This document shows, one piece after another, positions 37,901 through 48,860 of a DNA stretch of 64,000 nt. Origin of the DNA: Rhizophagus clarus. Its lineage: Eukaryota; Glomeromycota; Glomeromycetes; Glomerales; Glomeraceae. The notes beneath the pieces were generated by a model that made no database searches, was not told the origin of the DNA, and saw only the letters and a program-made list of their open reading frames with translations. The position numbers and the translations under genes were made by a program. The stretch is taken from NCBI GenBank assembly GCA_015698045.1, contig BLAL01000060.1, positions 560,501 to 624,500 of the forward strand. Direction: 5' to 3'. The stretch's first letter is position 1; every line of letters begins with the position of its first letter.

Positions 37901-38370
37901 GAACAGAAATGCTAATTTGTGATTACATTAGAAATTCTGTTCAAAGTTCATGACTACACAATGTCTAATCCTGAAAAGAAGAAATTTGAGAGCTTACATA
38001 TTTGTTAATTAATGCTTTTAATCTGCAAATCCTTTTGAAAATCTGGTATTTGAATTTTGTAGTAATTTAAATGATGATAGAATTAATCAATTAATTAACA
38101 CATATAACATTAGAATTAAAAGATTACAAATAATAGCAGATAGTAAATCAAGAAATTTTATTAACAGAAAATTATTTAACTATTAGAAGAAGAGTAAGAA
38201 ATATTACATATGTTATAATTGCTAAAATTGCTAAAATAAAAAAGAAAAGAAAAATACAAGAAAAAGAAAAGAAAAGTGAAAAAAAAAGTAAAAAGGAAAA
38301 AGGGAGAGGAGGAAGAGGAAAAGGTTGAGATGCAGAAAAAAAGAACATATGTTCAAACTATCATACCTAT
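34935..38370 (+). pseudogene. Long multiply broken gene of a high-copy fungal family
   Basis: Protein-like pieces follow one another over 3.4 kb in changing frames. An acidic part is near 35150-35230 (SKEEDNWEDISN, SETESEEEHNEV). YEEKGGHIYQHTERGVKKD is near 35900, and NIDFKETTFSYRNIF near 36775. Further pieces are FEVDFDLSPLNVIILNAGDP (37075), IIKIWYLYFQWTNYWHAHW (37525) and ENLKAFSPLFPVASKSNYAR (37620). A lysine-rich tail is at 38225-38340. From memory, peptides of this order occur in a very abundant Rhizophagus family that I suspect is transposon-borne; a link to Pfam DUF6589 is possible but unverified. Many stops and frameshifts show that it is dead. Ends are approximate. Confidence 0.6.
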
Positions 38371-39199
38371 CTGTTATGATAAATTTAAAAAAAAGTATAT
38401 ATATTTTTTAATTAAAATCTTTTTGTTATTAAAATATTAAAAATAATTAATATAATAGAACTTTAATAATGCTACATTAATTTGATTTTTAAAGTATGAT
38501 TAATCAAAAAAAAAATTTTGATGGTGACAAGATATTTGAATTATAAATGAAAAAAAAATTAAATTTGATGATAAAAAAATCGTACATAAAAAAATATATA
38601 TCCTATATGAAAATAAAATCACAATTTATATAAAAAATAAATTAATTTACATGAATAATTAACTTATTATTTTCATCTGATCAATTAGTTTTACTCAATC
38701 AACTTTATTTTCATCAGACATTATGAAAATCAACTTAAAAAAGTAATTTTTAATTGCTAATCCACATATGAACAATAGACTAATTGAAATCCTGATTTTA
38801 CTTAATAATTGAAAAATAAATACTACATTTATATTCAGAATATATAATTTAGGGGTGGCGAAATATATTTTAAAGTATCAAAATTGATTTTTATGAAGTT
38901 ATTTAACTTTAAAAATTGAAAAAATTGAAAAATTCCAAAAAAATCAGAAAAAAAGGAAAACTTACATAGTTTTTGCTATTTTTGACATTATCAGAACATA
39001 AATAAAAAAATTTCTACATTTTTTTAATTAATTTTTTTTTAAAAAATATGGTAGCAGATATCTAAAAGTATATATGTAAAAAATTTTAGACGTCTAGCTG
39101 ACATTTTTATAAGACAAAAAAAAAGTGGTGTGAATTTATAAGGAAATATGACCAAAATTCAGCTAATTGGTAATGTTTAAGTATTTTGCTCAAAATTTC
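38371..39199. other. AT-rich spacer; nothing recognised
   Basis: No open frame, no inverted ends matched to the relic on the left, no array. Confidence 0.4.
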
Positions 39200-39690
39200 A
39201 AGCTTTATAATATTAATATCTAATAATTGTATCAAAAATGTCTAATCCCACAGTTTCTTTAGAAAAAATTTTAAGTGATTTTGTTAAAAATTGATAGACT
39301 TATCTATATGGGAAAAAAGGATTTCATATGTTTTGCAGATTTTTTGTATTTTTAGACAAATTTGTAGGATTTTAAATTTTATAAGAATTACATTAAATAT
39401 TTCAATAAAAAAGATTTAGTCTTGTAGTACTTTTTATAAAATTTTTAAGTTAATTGAGTAAAGATTGATGGACTTGTCTATGCGAAGAATTAAGGGGAAA
39501 AAAAGATTTCATATGTTTTCTGATTTTTTTACACTTTTAGGTGGATTTGTAAAATTTTGAATTTTATAAAAAATATTTTCCACATTTGACAAAAAAGATT
39601 TTAGTCTTAAAAAACTTATAGGAAAAAATTTTTGTGCGATTTAGTTACAAATTGATGAACTTACCTATAGGGGAAAAAAGGCTTTGATCA
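39200..39690. repeat. Tandem repeat, unit about 180 bp
   Basis: Three diverged direct copies recognisable by GATGGACTTGTCTATG-type phrases at about 39290, 39465 and 39650, each followed by GGGGAAAAAAGG and (in the first two) GATTTCATATGTTTT. Confidence 0.7.
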
Positions 39691-39736
39691 GCAATAAAAT
39701 TTCAATTGATTATATGCGGATTGGCAATTAATTATT

Positions 39737-39749
39737 ATTCAGCCAGGAC
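39737..39749 (-). mobile_element. Severed 5' tip of the outer AGGACC element
   Basis: ATTCAGCC (39737-39744) is the left target-site duplication of the outer element, and AGGAC (39745-39749) is its first five bases. The rest continues at 48895, after the inserted hAT. The matching right duplication ATTTAGCC is at 50542-50549. Confidence 0.7.
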
Positions 39750-39789
39750 TAGAGATGATAAAACTTAACAAACGAGCAGCTTGAGTACA

Positions 39790-39945
39790 GTTTCAAGTCA
39801 GCTCACGACTTACTACTCAGTTCAGTTCAGACTGACTCAAACTGACTCAGACCGACTTGGACTGACTCAGATTGACTCAGACCGATTTGGACTGACTCAA
39901 ACTGACTTAAACCTACTTGGACTGACTTAGACCTACTTGGCCTGG
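39790..39945. repeat. Left subterminal oligomer cluster of the hAT
   Basis: About ten copies of GACTGACTCAGAC and GACTTGGACTGACT variants, the reverse complement of the cluster at the other end of the element. Such subterminal repeats are the transposase-binding sites in well-studied hAT elements; that role is inferred here. Confidence 0.8.
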
Positions 39946-40300
39946 TCAAACTTTGATATTTGTTTATTATTATTATTAATTTTATTAATAAAAACTATAT
40001 TTATTATTCAATACAATTGAATCAAATTATTTGTTAATTTTTGTTTTTAATTGTAATAATTTTATATTAATCAAATTGTTTTTGAATTCAATGATAAGTT
40101 ACATTCTCTTGACTAGGGTTCTGTACAGATTGGATCAGATCAGATTTTACAAAATTTAAATCTGATCTGATGGATCCAGATCTATCAATTTTAAATCTGG
40201 ATCCGTAATTCAGATATATATTTGAAATCTGAATCTGATCTACAGACCTAAATTTAAAATCTGGATCTGATTTGAGTTTGATCCAAATCTGACCTAAATC

Positions 40301-41013
40301 TAAGGATGGTGTCGCAAATAAGCAATTGCGGAATAATTGCGATTTACAGTATTGCGGAACATTGCGGATTTTTAAACCTAAATATCCGCAATTCCGCAAT
40401 CCGCAATTGTCCGCAATTCCGCAAATATTCCGCAATTCTGCAAAGTACCGCAATTCAATTGCGGAATAATTGCGGAATTGCGGCACATTTGCAGAATTGT
40501 GATACATTTGCGGAATTGCAATTTCGCTAAAGCAATCCAAAAAAACGTTGTGAAACATTTTTTTTAATTAAATATACTTTGAAAAAATGTTTCGCAACGT
40601 TTTTTCTTTAAATTAATTAAAAAACGTTGCAAAACGCTTTTTATTAATTAAAATACTTTGAAAAAACGTTTCGCAACGTTTTTTCTTTAAATTAATTAAA
40701 AAAATGTTGCGAAACGCTTTTTATTAATTAAAATACTTTGAAAAAACGTTTTGCAACATTTTTTCTTTAAATTAATTAAAAAAACGTTGTGAAACGCTTT
40801 TTATTAATTAAAATACTTTGAAAAAACGTTTCACAACGTTTTTTCTTTAAATTAATTAAAAAAATGTTGCATAAACATTTTTTTTATTAAATCGGTTCGG
40901 TAAACTGCCAAAACCGATCAGGTGAATTGCGGAATTGCGGTTCACTAACCGCAATTCAACTCCAAAATCTGCAATATTGCGGATTTGATAAATCAATTGC
41001 GGCACCATCCTTA
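40301..41013. mobile_element. Second-level insert: 713-bp TIR element
   Basis: Ends TAAGGATGGTGTCGCAA and, from the right read backwards, TAAGGATGGTGCCGCAA. They are flanked by a perfect 8-base duplication CCTAAATC (40293-40300, 41014-41021), as expected of hAT-type elements. Subterminal DNA is filled with TTGCGGAATTGCGG oligomers, and the middle with five 80-base hairpin units. Open frames of 74 and 156 codons across it are translations of these repeats. Confidence 0.9.
40543..40883. repeat. Array of 80-bp hairpin units
   Basis: Four full units and a partial one with a period of 80-82 bases. Each unit contains AAAAAACGTTGCGAAACG and, some 30 bases later, its reverse complement CGTTTCGCAACGTTTTTT, so each can fold into a stem of up to 18 base pairs. 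Small substitutions differ between units. Confidence 0.85.
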
Positions 41014-41049
41014 CCTAAATCCGATCTGAATTCGACCAAATTCAGATTT

Positions 41050-42835
41050 AAATAACAATAAAAAAAAATGATTTTACGCTTTTTTAAAATCGTTAACAGT
41101 TAATAAAAAAATGATTCTACGTTTTTTTTTAAAAATCTGTTTAATGAAAGAACAATTTTTAACGTATTTTTTAAAAATTGTTTTAATAAAAAAACAATTT
41201 TTAATGGTATTTTTAAAATCATTTTAATAAAAAAATGATTTTTAACGGTTTTTTTTAAAATCGTTTTAATAAAAAATGATTTTTAACAGTTTTTTTTAAA
41301 ATCGTTTTAATAAAAAAATGATTTTACGCTTTTTTAAAATCGTTAACAGTTAATAAAAAAATTATTCTACATTTTTTTTTAAAAATTGTTTTAATGAAAG
41401 AACGATTTTTAACGTATTTTTTAAAATCATTTTAATAAAAAAACAATTTTTAATGGTATTTTTAAAATCATTTTAATAAAAAATGATTTTTAACAGTTTT
41501 TTTTTAAAATTGTTTTAATAAAAAACGATTTTTAACGGGGTTTTTTAAAATTGTTTTAATAAAAAACGATTTTTAACGGGGTTTTTTAAAATTGTTTTAA
41601 TAAAAAATGATTTTACGCTTTTTTAAAATCGTTTAATAAAAAAAAATGATTTTACGTTTTTTTTTAAAATCGTTTTAATGAAAGAACGACTTTAACAGTT
41701 TTTTTTAAAATCATTTTAATAAAAAAACGATTTTAACAGTTTTTTTGGAATCGTTTAATAAAAAAAAATGATTTTACATTTTTTTTCAAAATCGTTTTAA
41801 TAAAAAACAATTTTACGCTTTTTTAAAATTGTTTAATAAAAAAAAATGATTTACATTTTTATTTAAATCATTTTAATGAAAGAATGATTTTAACGGTTTT
41901 TTAAAATCGTTTAATAAAAAAAACTGATTTTATGTTTTTTTAAAATCGTTTTAAATAAAAAAAATGATTTACATTTTTTAAAAAAATCGTTTTTTTAAAA
42001 AATCGTTTAATAAAAAACAATTTTAACTTTTAAAAAAAATTGTTTAATAAAAAATGATTTTTAACATTTTTTTTAAAATCGTTTTAATAAAAAAAATGAT
42101 TTTACGCTTTTTAAAATCGTTTACCAAAAAAAAATGATTTTACTTTTTTTTTAAAATCGGTTTAATAAAAAAATGATTTTAGTCTCTTTTAAAATCGTTT
42201 AATAAAAAAAACAATTTTACGTTTTTTTAAAATCATTTTAATGAAAAAATGACTTTAACGGTTCTTTTTAAAATTGTTTTAATAAAAAACTGATTTTAAT
42301 GGTTTTTTTAGAATCGTTTAATAAAAAAAATGATTTTACGTTTTTTTTTAAAATCGTTTCAATAAAAGTACATATTTTTTAAAAAAATTGTTTTAATAAA
42401 AAACAATTTTACATTTTTTTAAAATCATTTAATAAAAAAAAAATGATTTACATTTTTATTTAAAACGTTTTAATGAAAGAACAATATTAACAGTTTTTTA
42501 AAAATCGTTTAATAAAAAACAATTTTAACTTTTTTTTAAAAAAAATTGTTTAATAAAAAAATGATTTTTAACTGTTTTTTTAAAATCGTTTTAATAAAAA
42601 AAAATAATTTTACACTTTTTAAAATTATTTAACAAAAAAAAACGATTTTACTTTTTTTTAAAATCATTTTAATAAAAAAAACGATTTCAACGTTTCTTTT
42701 AAAAATCATTTTAATAAATAAAAAACAATTTTAATGGTTTTTTCCTAAATCGTTTAATAAAACAAAATGATTTAACATTTTTTCTAAATCGTTTATTTAA
42801 AAAACAATTTAACGTTTTTTCCATTAATAAACAGT
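41050..42835. repeat. Hairpin minisatellite, unit about 42 bp, some forty copies
   Basis: Roughly forty copies of a unit like TTTTTAAAATCGTTTTAATA followed by AAAAAACGATTTTAACGG. The halves AAAATCGTTTT and AAAACGATTTT are complementary, so every unit is a small palindrome. Variants keep the pairing approximately. After 42835 a different unit of about 60 bases (AACGCTGGAACCATCTGTTT, with TTTGCAACTT) repeats about four times to 43115. Confidence 0.85.
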
Positions 42836-43399
42836 GTTATTCAAAAAAATGCCGATTTCAGCATTTTTTTCATAAAGTAATGTGAAAGACCGCCGTTTTG
42901 GCGTGTTTAATAGGTCGCGGTTCTGTTTTAGCATTTTTTTTGAAATTTTATAAATAAAAACGTGGAATTGCCTGTTCTAATGTTTGTTTTTTGCAACTTG
43001 GTATGTAAAAAACGCTGGAACCATCTGTTTCGGCGTTTCTTTTGCAACTTCATATATATAAAACGCTATTATCTGTTCTGGTGTTTTCTTTTGCAATTTT
43101 ATAAACAAAAATACCTGGATTAACGGATCTTATGATCTGATCCAGATCTGGCAGATCTGATCCAGATTCAATTCGACGGATTCAGATTATACAATTTCAA
43201 ATTCAAATCTGAACTTCGGATTCAAATTTGAAATCTGAATCTGATTCGTGGATTATAATACTATAATCTGATCTGAATCTGATCAGATCAGATCCGGATC
43301 AGATTTTTTGCAGAATCCTACTCTTGACTTTGATAGTAAAGTCAATTCTTTTCTTCTCTTATTCTTGATAATAATTTAAGTTATAATAATTTTTAATGT

Positions 43400-43860
43400 A
43401 AATTCGCATAGATAAACATATGATTATAACCTTTTTTTAGAAGTACAAGCAAAGGGTAACCTTTTTTAGAATTTTTTTTTTTGAAAATTTGAAGGATAAG
43501 CATATGATTATAACCCTTTTTAAGGGCGCAGATGGAGATGAGCATAATGGTACAAGTAAGAGTAACCTTTTTTAGAATTTATTTTTTTGAAATTGAAGGC
43601 ACAATTAAGATAGGCATATGGGGTCTTTGCAATAGAAAGGTACGAAACTCAAAAAAAAATAAAAATTTAATTAATATTAAATTTACACTTATTTTAGTAT
43701 AAAAAACATAATTAGCATATAAAGTAAATTTAAAAAATTTTTTGAGTTTCGTACCTTTCTATTGCAAAGACCCTATATGATCATAGCCTTTCTTAGATGC
43801 GCAATCAAGAGTAACCTTTTTTAAATATTTATTAAAATTATTTAATTTACATAAAAGGTA
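43400..43860. repeat. Three diverged tandem units of the hAT body
   Basis: Units begin near 43410, 43495 and 43605 with GATAAGCATATGATTATAAC and end AGAGTAACCTTTTTTAGAA. The third is interrupted inside CATATG by the 153-bp MITE, so the first two serve as empty-site references. Confidence 0.75.
43621..43773. mobile_element. 153-bp MITE with long perfect inverted ends
   Basis: The left end GGGTCTTTGCAATAGAAAGG continues as TACGAAACTCAAAAAA, and the right end is its exact complement, giving about 36 paired bases. The flanks are CATATG (43615-43620) and TATATG (43774-43779). The uninterrupted sister unit has a single CATATG there, so the duplication is about 6 bases with one mutation. Superfamily uncertain. 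Confidence 0.85.
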
Positions 43861-44488
43861 TTATTGAAAATAATTAATTAAACTAAAAAAAGAAACAGGT
43901 TTCCTTTTTATTTATGAAGTTTACAGAAAAAATATTCGTTCAAATTTAAACCAAATCAAAATTAGAATCAAATTTCCCTTTATAAAAGACTGTAATATGT
44001 ATACTTCTCAATAAAAAAAACAATTTTCTTTTATATCTAAATTTTTAATCTGAAACATCTAAATTAGATTAAATATTTACTTTTAATTAAATTTTGATTA
44101 AACAAAAAAAACCAATATCTTTGTATTAAAAAGAATCATCTAATTTAACTTAACTAAATACAAATCTTTGAAATTGATAAAAAAAAACAAATTTTTGATT
44201 TTGATTAAACTTAACTAAATTCAAATCAGATCAAAATGAGTCATTCTGAGTAAGATTGAAAATGATAAAAAAATTTTTATATAAAATACAAAAAAGGATG
44301 GCTAAAAAAAAAAAAAAAAAAATTTATAAAATATAAACCTAAAGTTAAATTATCTATTATAATAATAGAAAATACATAAATTTTGATAATCAAGAATAGG
44401 ATTATGATATCAATCCTAATGAATTAATAAGCCAAATTTTTCAAGATTCTGAAACTTCATCTTTAGCAAGAGCAAGCACAGTATGGTA

Positions 44489-46233
44489 AGACCCTATATA
44501 TAAATAGGTCAGGGATTGAGTTTGCTTATTGATCATATAAAATTTTTAAAAAGTTGCTTATTTCAGAAGTATTTTTAAAAATTTCATATCCTACATACTC
44601 CTGTATTTAAATTATCTACTGATTGGATTTTAATGAAATTTATATCATTGGATTCGTCCTAATGAGACGAATCCAATGGTATAAATTATATTATAAAAAT
44701 TAAAATACAAATAAATTTTAATGTGATAAATAACTTAATTTAAATACCCAAAATATTAAAAATTTAAAAATTAATACTGTTATAGGAATACTAACCTTTC
44801 AATAAATATTATACCTAGAGTTATAAAAAATAAAGCACAATTATTTTCAACCATTCTGAACAACTTACTTAAGCACAAGAAGTTGATTTCATTTAACCAA
44901 AAATAATAAAATTACACTTTAAAATTAAAAATCAAATAAATGATAAATAATTGAAAGTACAAAACTTGGTCGCATTCCACAAATATTAATCCAATCATCC
45001 TAAAATTTTTATTGTAAGTAGATTTGACCCTGCCGAACAACTTTACTTAAGCGGAAAAAGGCAATTTCATCTGACCAAAGTGGTGAAATCACGTTCTGAA
45101 GTTGCAAAACGGATTTTTGCAAAAAAATTGATAATACAAAAATAGTCAATACTCCATGAATATTATGCCAATCGTCATAAAAATTAATATGCAAGTAGAT
45201 GCAATCCCGCTGAACAACTTTACTTAAGCGGAAAAAAGTATTTCATTTGACCAAAGTGATGTAATTACATCCTGAAGTTAAAAGAAAAAAAAAAATTTTT
45301 GGAATTAGTACTGTTTGAAAAATACAAATTTCTTCATAAATATTATACCTAGCCTTAAGAAAATTAAGATCTGAGTACTTTTGACATTGTTAAACAGTTT
45401 TACTTAAATATAAAAAGTGATTTCATTCAACTAAAATTTATTTTACATATAGTTAAATTTAGTAAACAAAAAACAAGAATAAGAGAATATTATTATAAAA
45501 AATGTTTTTTTTTATAAATATAATATTTAATTGAAAATTTCTTAATTTACACTAGTGTGCGAAACTCGGGTCACGTGACCATTATTTATCACCTAGTGTC
45601 ACACCTCCCCTTTTCATTTTTCTATAAGTATTCCAGGAACTTAGAATTTTTTTCATGTTAAAAAACTTATTTGTCACATATTATATGTCACATCCATAAT
45701 TTTTTATAATTCCGGCCAGAATTTTAAAAATTACTATATTTGGTTATTGTATGACACGGACCTTCCTTTTTAGGCGATACCCATTCCACAAAAAAAATTT
45801 TTTTATTTTTCAAAATAGCCGTAATTGAAATTTTGTATAACAATATTTCTATAAAAGGAATTTTATGCCGATCACATAACCCGTGTACAAATATACTAGT
45901 GTACAAATAGAAATAGTCTATTTAATTTTATGAAAACTAAAGTGTATAAAATCAATAATATATTGAAAAAAGAAAATATCTTTTTAAAAAAATTTTTAAA
46001 AGTACGAGTGAAATTAAAATTTTTTCTTATATATATAGTATAAAAATCACCCCTTGCTACGCAAAATCTATATATAACTTTAACAATTTTAACTCCCTAT
46101 TACACATCTATAATTACGACTTTTTTTATTTTTTGCTTTCTAATAAGCAAAATTCTATATGACTTAAAAAAAAAATTTATATGATAAATAAGCAAATTTT
46201 TTTGTTACCTATATATATATTGTTCGAGATCCT
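44489..46233 (+). mobile_element. Inverted second copy of the AGGACC element
   Basis: Reverse complement of 48895-50541 over most of its length. Shared phrases include ACTTTACTTAAGCGGAAAAA, GAATATTATTATAAAAAATG and CACCCCTTGCTACGCAAAAT, the last with one change. The right end is secure: TATATATTGTTCGAGATCCT at 46233. The left 200 bases instead match the small element at 49941-50239, and its terminus is eroded to AGACCC. No target duplication: the right flank is GCCATGAA, the left GTATGGTA. A deletion of transposase DNA therefore accompanied or followed insertion. Open frames inside it are not genes. Confidence 0.75.
45533..45920. mobile_element. Mutator-like 388-bp MITE
   Basis: Flanked by an exact 9-base duplication TATTTAATT (45524-45532, 45921-45929), the size typical of Mutator-like elements. 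The sister element at 48895-50541 lacks this insert and has a single copy of the site, proving the boundaries. The ends, starting with GA, share ACACTAGT about 17 bases in and GGGT about 35 bases in, so the inverted repeats are real but diverged. Confidence 0.8.
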
Positions 46234-46600
46234 GCCATGAAATTGCTTCATCTTTTGATAATGAATTTTGACCTTTTCTCATTATTGTTGTACTGGACAT
46301 ATATTGAATTTAGGAGTTAAACAAGGCTTAAGACTAGTTGATGCTGCTGTAATTAAAGTACGCAAATTATCAAAAACTATTAAAAAATCAATTCAAATTA
46401 ATAATACACTTAAACAATTCTGTGAATTAAAAAAAATTTGTCATTTAAAACCAATTTTGGATATTGAAATTCAGTGGAATTCTACATACTATATGCTAAA
46501 ACGTTTTGTAGAACTTGAACCTGCTTTAAATTTATTAGCAGCTGATAATGAATTAATAAAATCTCTATGTCCAATTAATAGTGAATGGATTGCAATTAAG

Positions 46601-46679
46601 GTAAATAAAACAAATTATATTTAATTTAATAAGAAATTATGTATTAATTTTTTTGTTAATGCTAATTTTTTCTAAATAG
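46601..46679 (+). other. Intron of the hAT transposase
   Basis: A 79-base intron, GTAAAT to TAAATAG, in phase 0 (IAIK | DTISLLEP). A likely branch site GCTAAT lies 15-20 bases before the acceptor. It restores the hAT reading frame across the gap, which supports it independently of the splice signals. Confidence 0.8.
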
Positions 46680-47669
46680 GATACTATTTCACTTCTGGAA
46701 CCTTTAGAAAAGGTCACAAGATACTTGTCAGGAATTTCTTATCCAACAATAGGAAAAGTTCGCCTTATTTATATAGGAATACAATCACATCTAAAAAGAT
46801 TTGAAGAAAATGATAATAATACACAACGAGAAGTAGCAAAAGTAATATCTAGTAAAATTGATGAATATTGGGAAATAATGGATAAAAATTCAATTACATC
46901 AGCAATATTAGACCTTCGTAATAAGCTAAAAATTTTTACAAATGAAACAAATGCTTGTCAGTATATTCAAACCATTTATGAAATATATAAAGAGCGTGCC
47001 AATTTCTCAAATTCTTCAATTACAGATCAAAAACAACATTCTCCTAAAAGTGCTTGCTGATATTTCTTATAACTTCGAAAAGAAACAAGTCAGACATCTG
47101 ACAATGAAGTAACTCCAAGTGCAGAATCAGAGAAATCTGAACTGGATTATTATTTAGCTATATTAAATGATGAAGAAGCCGATCTACTACTATGGTGGCA
47201 GGCACATGGCAGTGAATTTCCAACTCTTTGTGAGATGACGAGGGACTTTTTAATAATTCAAGCTACAAGTGTAGCATCTGAACAAGTTTTTCTGTTGCTG
47301 GTCATACAATAACTAAAACTTGAAACAAATTATTGCCAGAAACAGCAAGAGCTTCATTATGTATAAAAAGTTGGATATCAAATAATTTAGTGAAAGAAAT
47401 GTAATTAATTTATAAATTTTATATTTATTATTATATATATTAATTATTTATTCTTCTAGTATTTTTTTTATCAACTATTTATAATAAAGTTTCATATATT
47501 AATTAAGTTTCATGTATAAATAAATATTAAACTTTCGTAATTGGTTAATATTTAAATATCAAATAAAATGGTTTTTCACTATAAGTATTGAAAAATGTAA
47601 ATGTTTATTAAAAAAATTTGTTTTATTAAAACAATTATTAAAAAAAAATAAATAATTGTTTTTTTTTCA

Positions 47670-48410
47670 TTAAAAAAAACAGTGAATCGCTTTTTTATTA
47701 AAAATTGGTTTTTTTTCATTAAAAAAAATAGTGAATCAGTTTTTTTTCATTAAAAAAAAAAACAGGGAATCATTTTTTTTCATTAAAAAAAAAACAGGGA
47801 ATCATTTTTTTTTATTAAAAAAAACAGTGAATCATTTTTTCTTATTAAAAAAAACAGTGAATTGTTTTTTTCTTCATTAAAAAAAGCAGGAAATCAGTTT
47901 TTTCTTATTAAAAATAACAGTGAATCAGTTTTTTTTTAACTAAAAAAAACAGTGAATCAGTTTTTTTTCATTAAAAAAAACAGGAAATCATTTTTTTCTT
48001 ATTAAAAAAACAGGAAATCATTTTTTTCTTCATTAAAAAAAACAGGGAATCAGTTTTTTCTTATTAAAAATAACAGTGAATCAGTTTTTTTTCATTAAAA
48101 AAAAACAGGAAATCATTTTTTTTTTATTAAAAAAAACAGGGAATCATTTTTTTTTTATTAAAAAAAACAGGAAATCATTTTTTTCTTTATTAAAAAAAAC
48201 AGGAAATCATTTTTTTCTTGTTAAAAAAAACAGTGAATCAGTTTTTTTTTTCATTAAAAAAAACAGTGAATCATTTTTTTCTTCATTAAAAAAACAGTGA
48301 ATCAGTTTTTTTTTTCATTAAAAAAAGTAGAGAATCATTTTTTTTTATTAAAAAAAGTAAGGAATCATTTTTTTTATTAAAAAACAGAGAATTACTATTT
48401 TATTAAAAAA
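47670..48410. repeat. Internal tandem array of the hAT, unit about 32 bp
   Basis: Some 23 copies of ATTAAAAAAAACAGTGAATC followed by a run of about eight T. Each unit can fold as an A-run/T-run stem with a CAGTGAATCAG loop. It lies between the transposase end and the right subterminal cluster. The 74-codon open frame at 48076-48300 is a by-product. Confidence 0.9.
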
Positions 48411-48604
48411 CAGAAAATTTTTTTTATAAAATAAAGATTCATTTTTTTATTAATTAAAAAATAAATATTATTATTGATATATTAAAATAATCTTGAAAAA
48501 TAGTGATTTATGTTTATGTTAAACGTTTAGGTTAAAGATATTTCACGATTATTGTATTGTCTTTGGTGTTCATAATAAAGAAAAAAAAATTACTTCAGTT
48601 TTGT

Positions 48605-48860
48605 TTATTAATCAGGCGTAAGTCAGTTCAAATCAGTTCAAGTTAGTTCAAGTCAGTTTGAATCAGTCTAAGTTGTTCTGAGCAGTTTGAATCAGTCTGA
48701 GTTGGTCCAAGCGGTTTGAGTCAGTTCAAGTCAGTTCAAGTCGATCTGAGTCAGTTCAAGTCAGTTCAAGTCAGTCTGAGTCAGTTCGAGCAGTTCAAGT
48801 TGGTTTAAGTCAGTTTAGGATGAGCCGCTCATAAGTCAGTTGAGTCAGTCTACTGAGTTA
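48605..48860. repeat. Right subterminal oligomer cluster of the hAT
   Basis: About 20 copies of a 10-11 base motif such as GTCAGTTCAA and GTCAGTCTGA, the inverted counterpart of 39790-39945. Confidence 0.85.

Larger units (their letters stand above)
40114..43320. mobile_element. Non-autonomous hAT-like element inside the hAT
   Basis: The ends are inverted: TAGGGTTCTGTACAGA at the left, TAGGATTCTGCAAAAA at the right read backwards. The flanking 8-base duplication CTCTTGAC (40106-40113 and 43321-43328) is perfect. Subterminal regions (40130-40300, 43130-43310) are packed with GATCTGATCCAGATCTG-type oligomers. The interior holds a second element (40301-41013) and a long hairpin minisatellite (41050-42835). 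There is no coding capacity. A perfect duplication and matching termini make the boundaries secure. Confidence 0.9.
44400..47404 (+). pseudogene. hAT transposase, interrupted and broken
   Basis: An N-terminal fragment at 44400-44486 reads DYDINPNELISQ ... ARASTVW, like the start of a BED-finger region. It is cut off by the inserted element at 44489-46233, and the rest of the BED finger and the first half of the catalytic domain are missing. Coding resumes near 46268 with HILNLGVKQGL, the hAT motif after the catalytic core. It crosses a clean intron (46601-46679) and goes on with LEPLEKVTRYLSG and YPTIGKV, characteristic of hAT transposases. TGA (47058) and TAA (47070) then stop the frame. The C-terminal dimerisation motif follows: WWQAHGSEFPTL, then RDFLIIQATSVASEQVF. 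It is broken by a one-base loss in a T run near 47288 and by TGA at 47321, where an arginine would be expected. The enzyme is dead. Confidence 0.85.

Noticed and set aside
40088..40558. 156-codon minus-strand open frame
   Set aside because: It spans an element boundary, the target duplication and the TTGCGG oligomer cluster, so it is a translation of transposon ends.
45009..45906. Minus-strand frames at 45009-45194 and 45724-45906
   Set aside because: They lie inside the non-coding inverted AGGACC element and the Mutator-like MITE; the sister copy does not keep the first frame open.
47670..48410. Possible CRISPR-like array (regular 32-bp period)
   Set aside because: No unique spacers, A/T-run units of variable length, eukaryotic transposon context and no cas genes.
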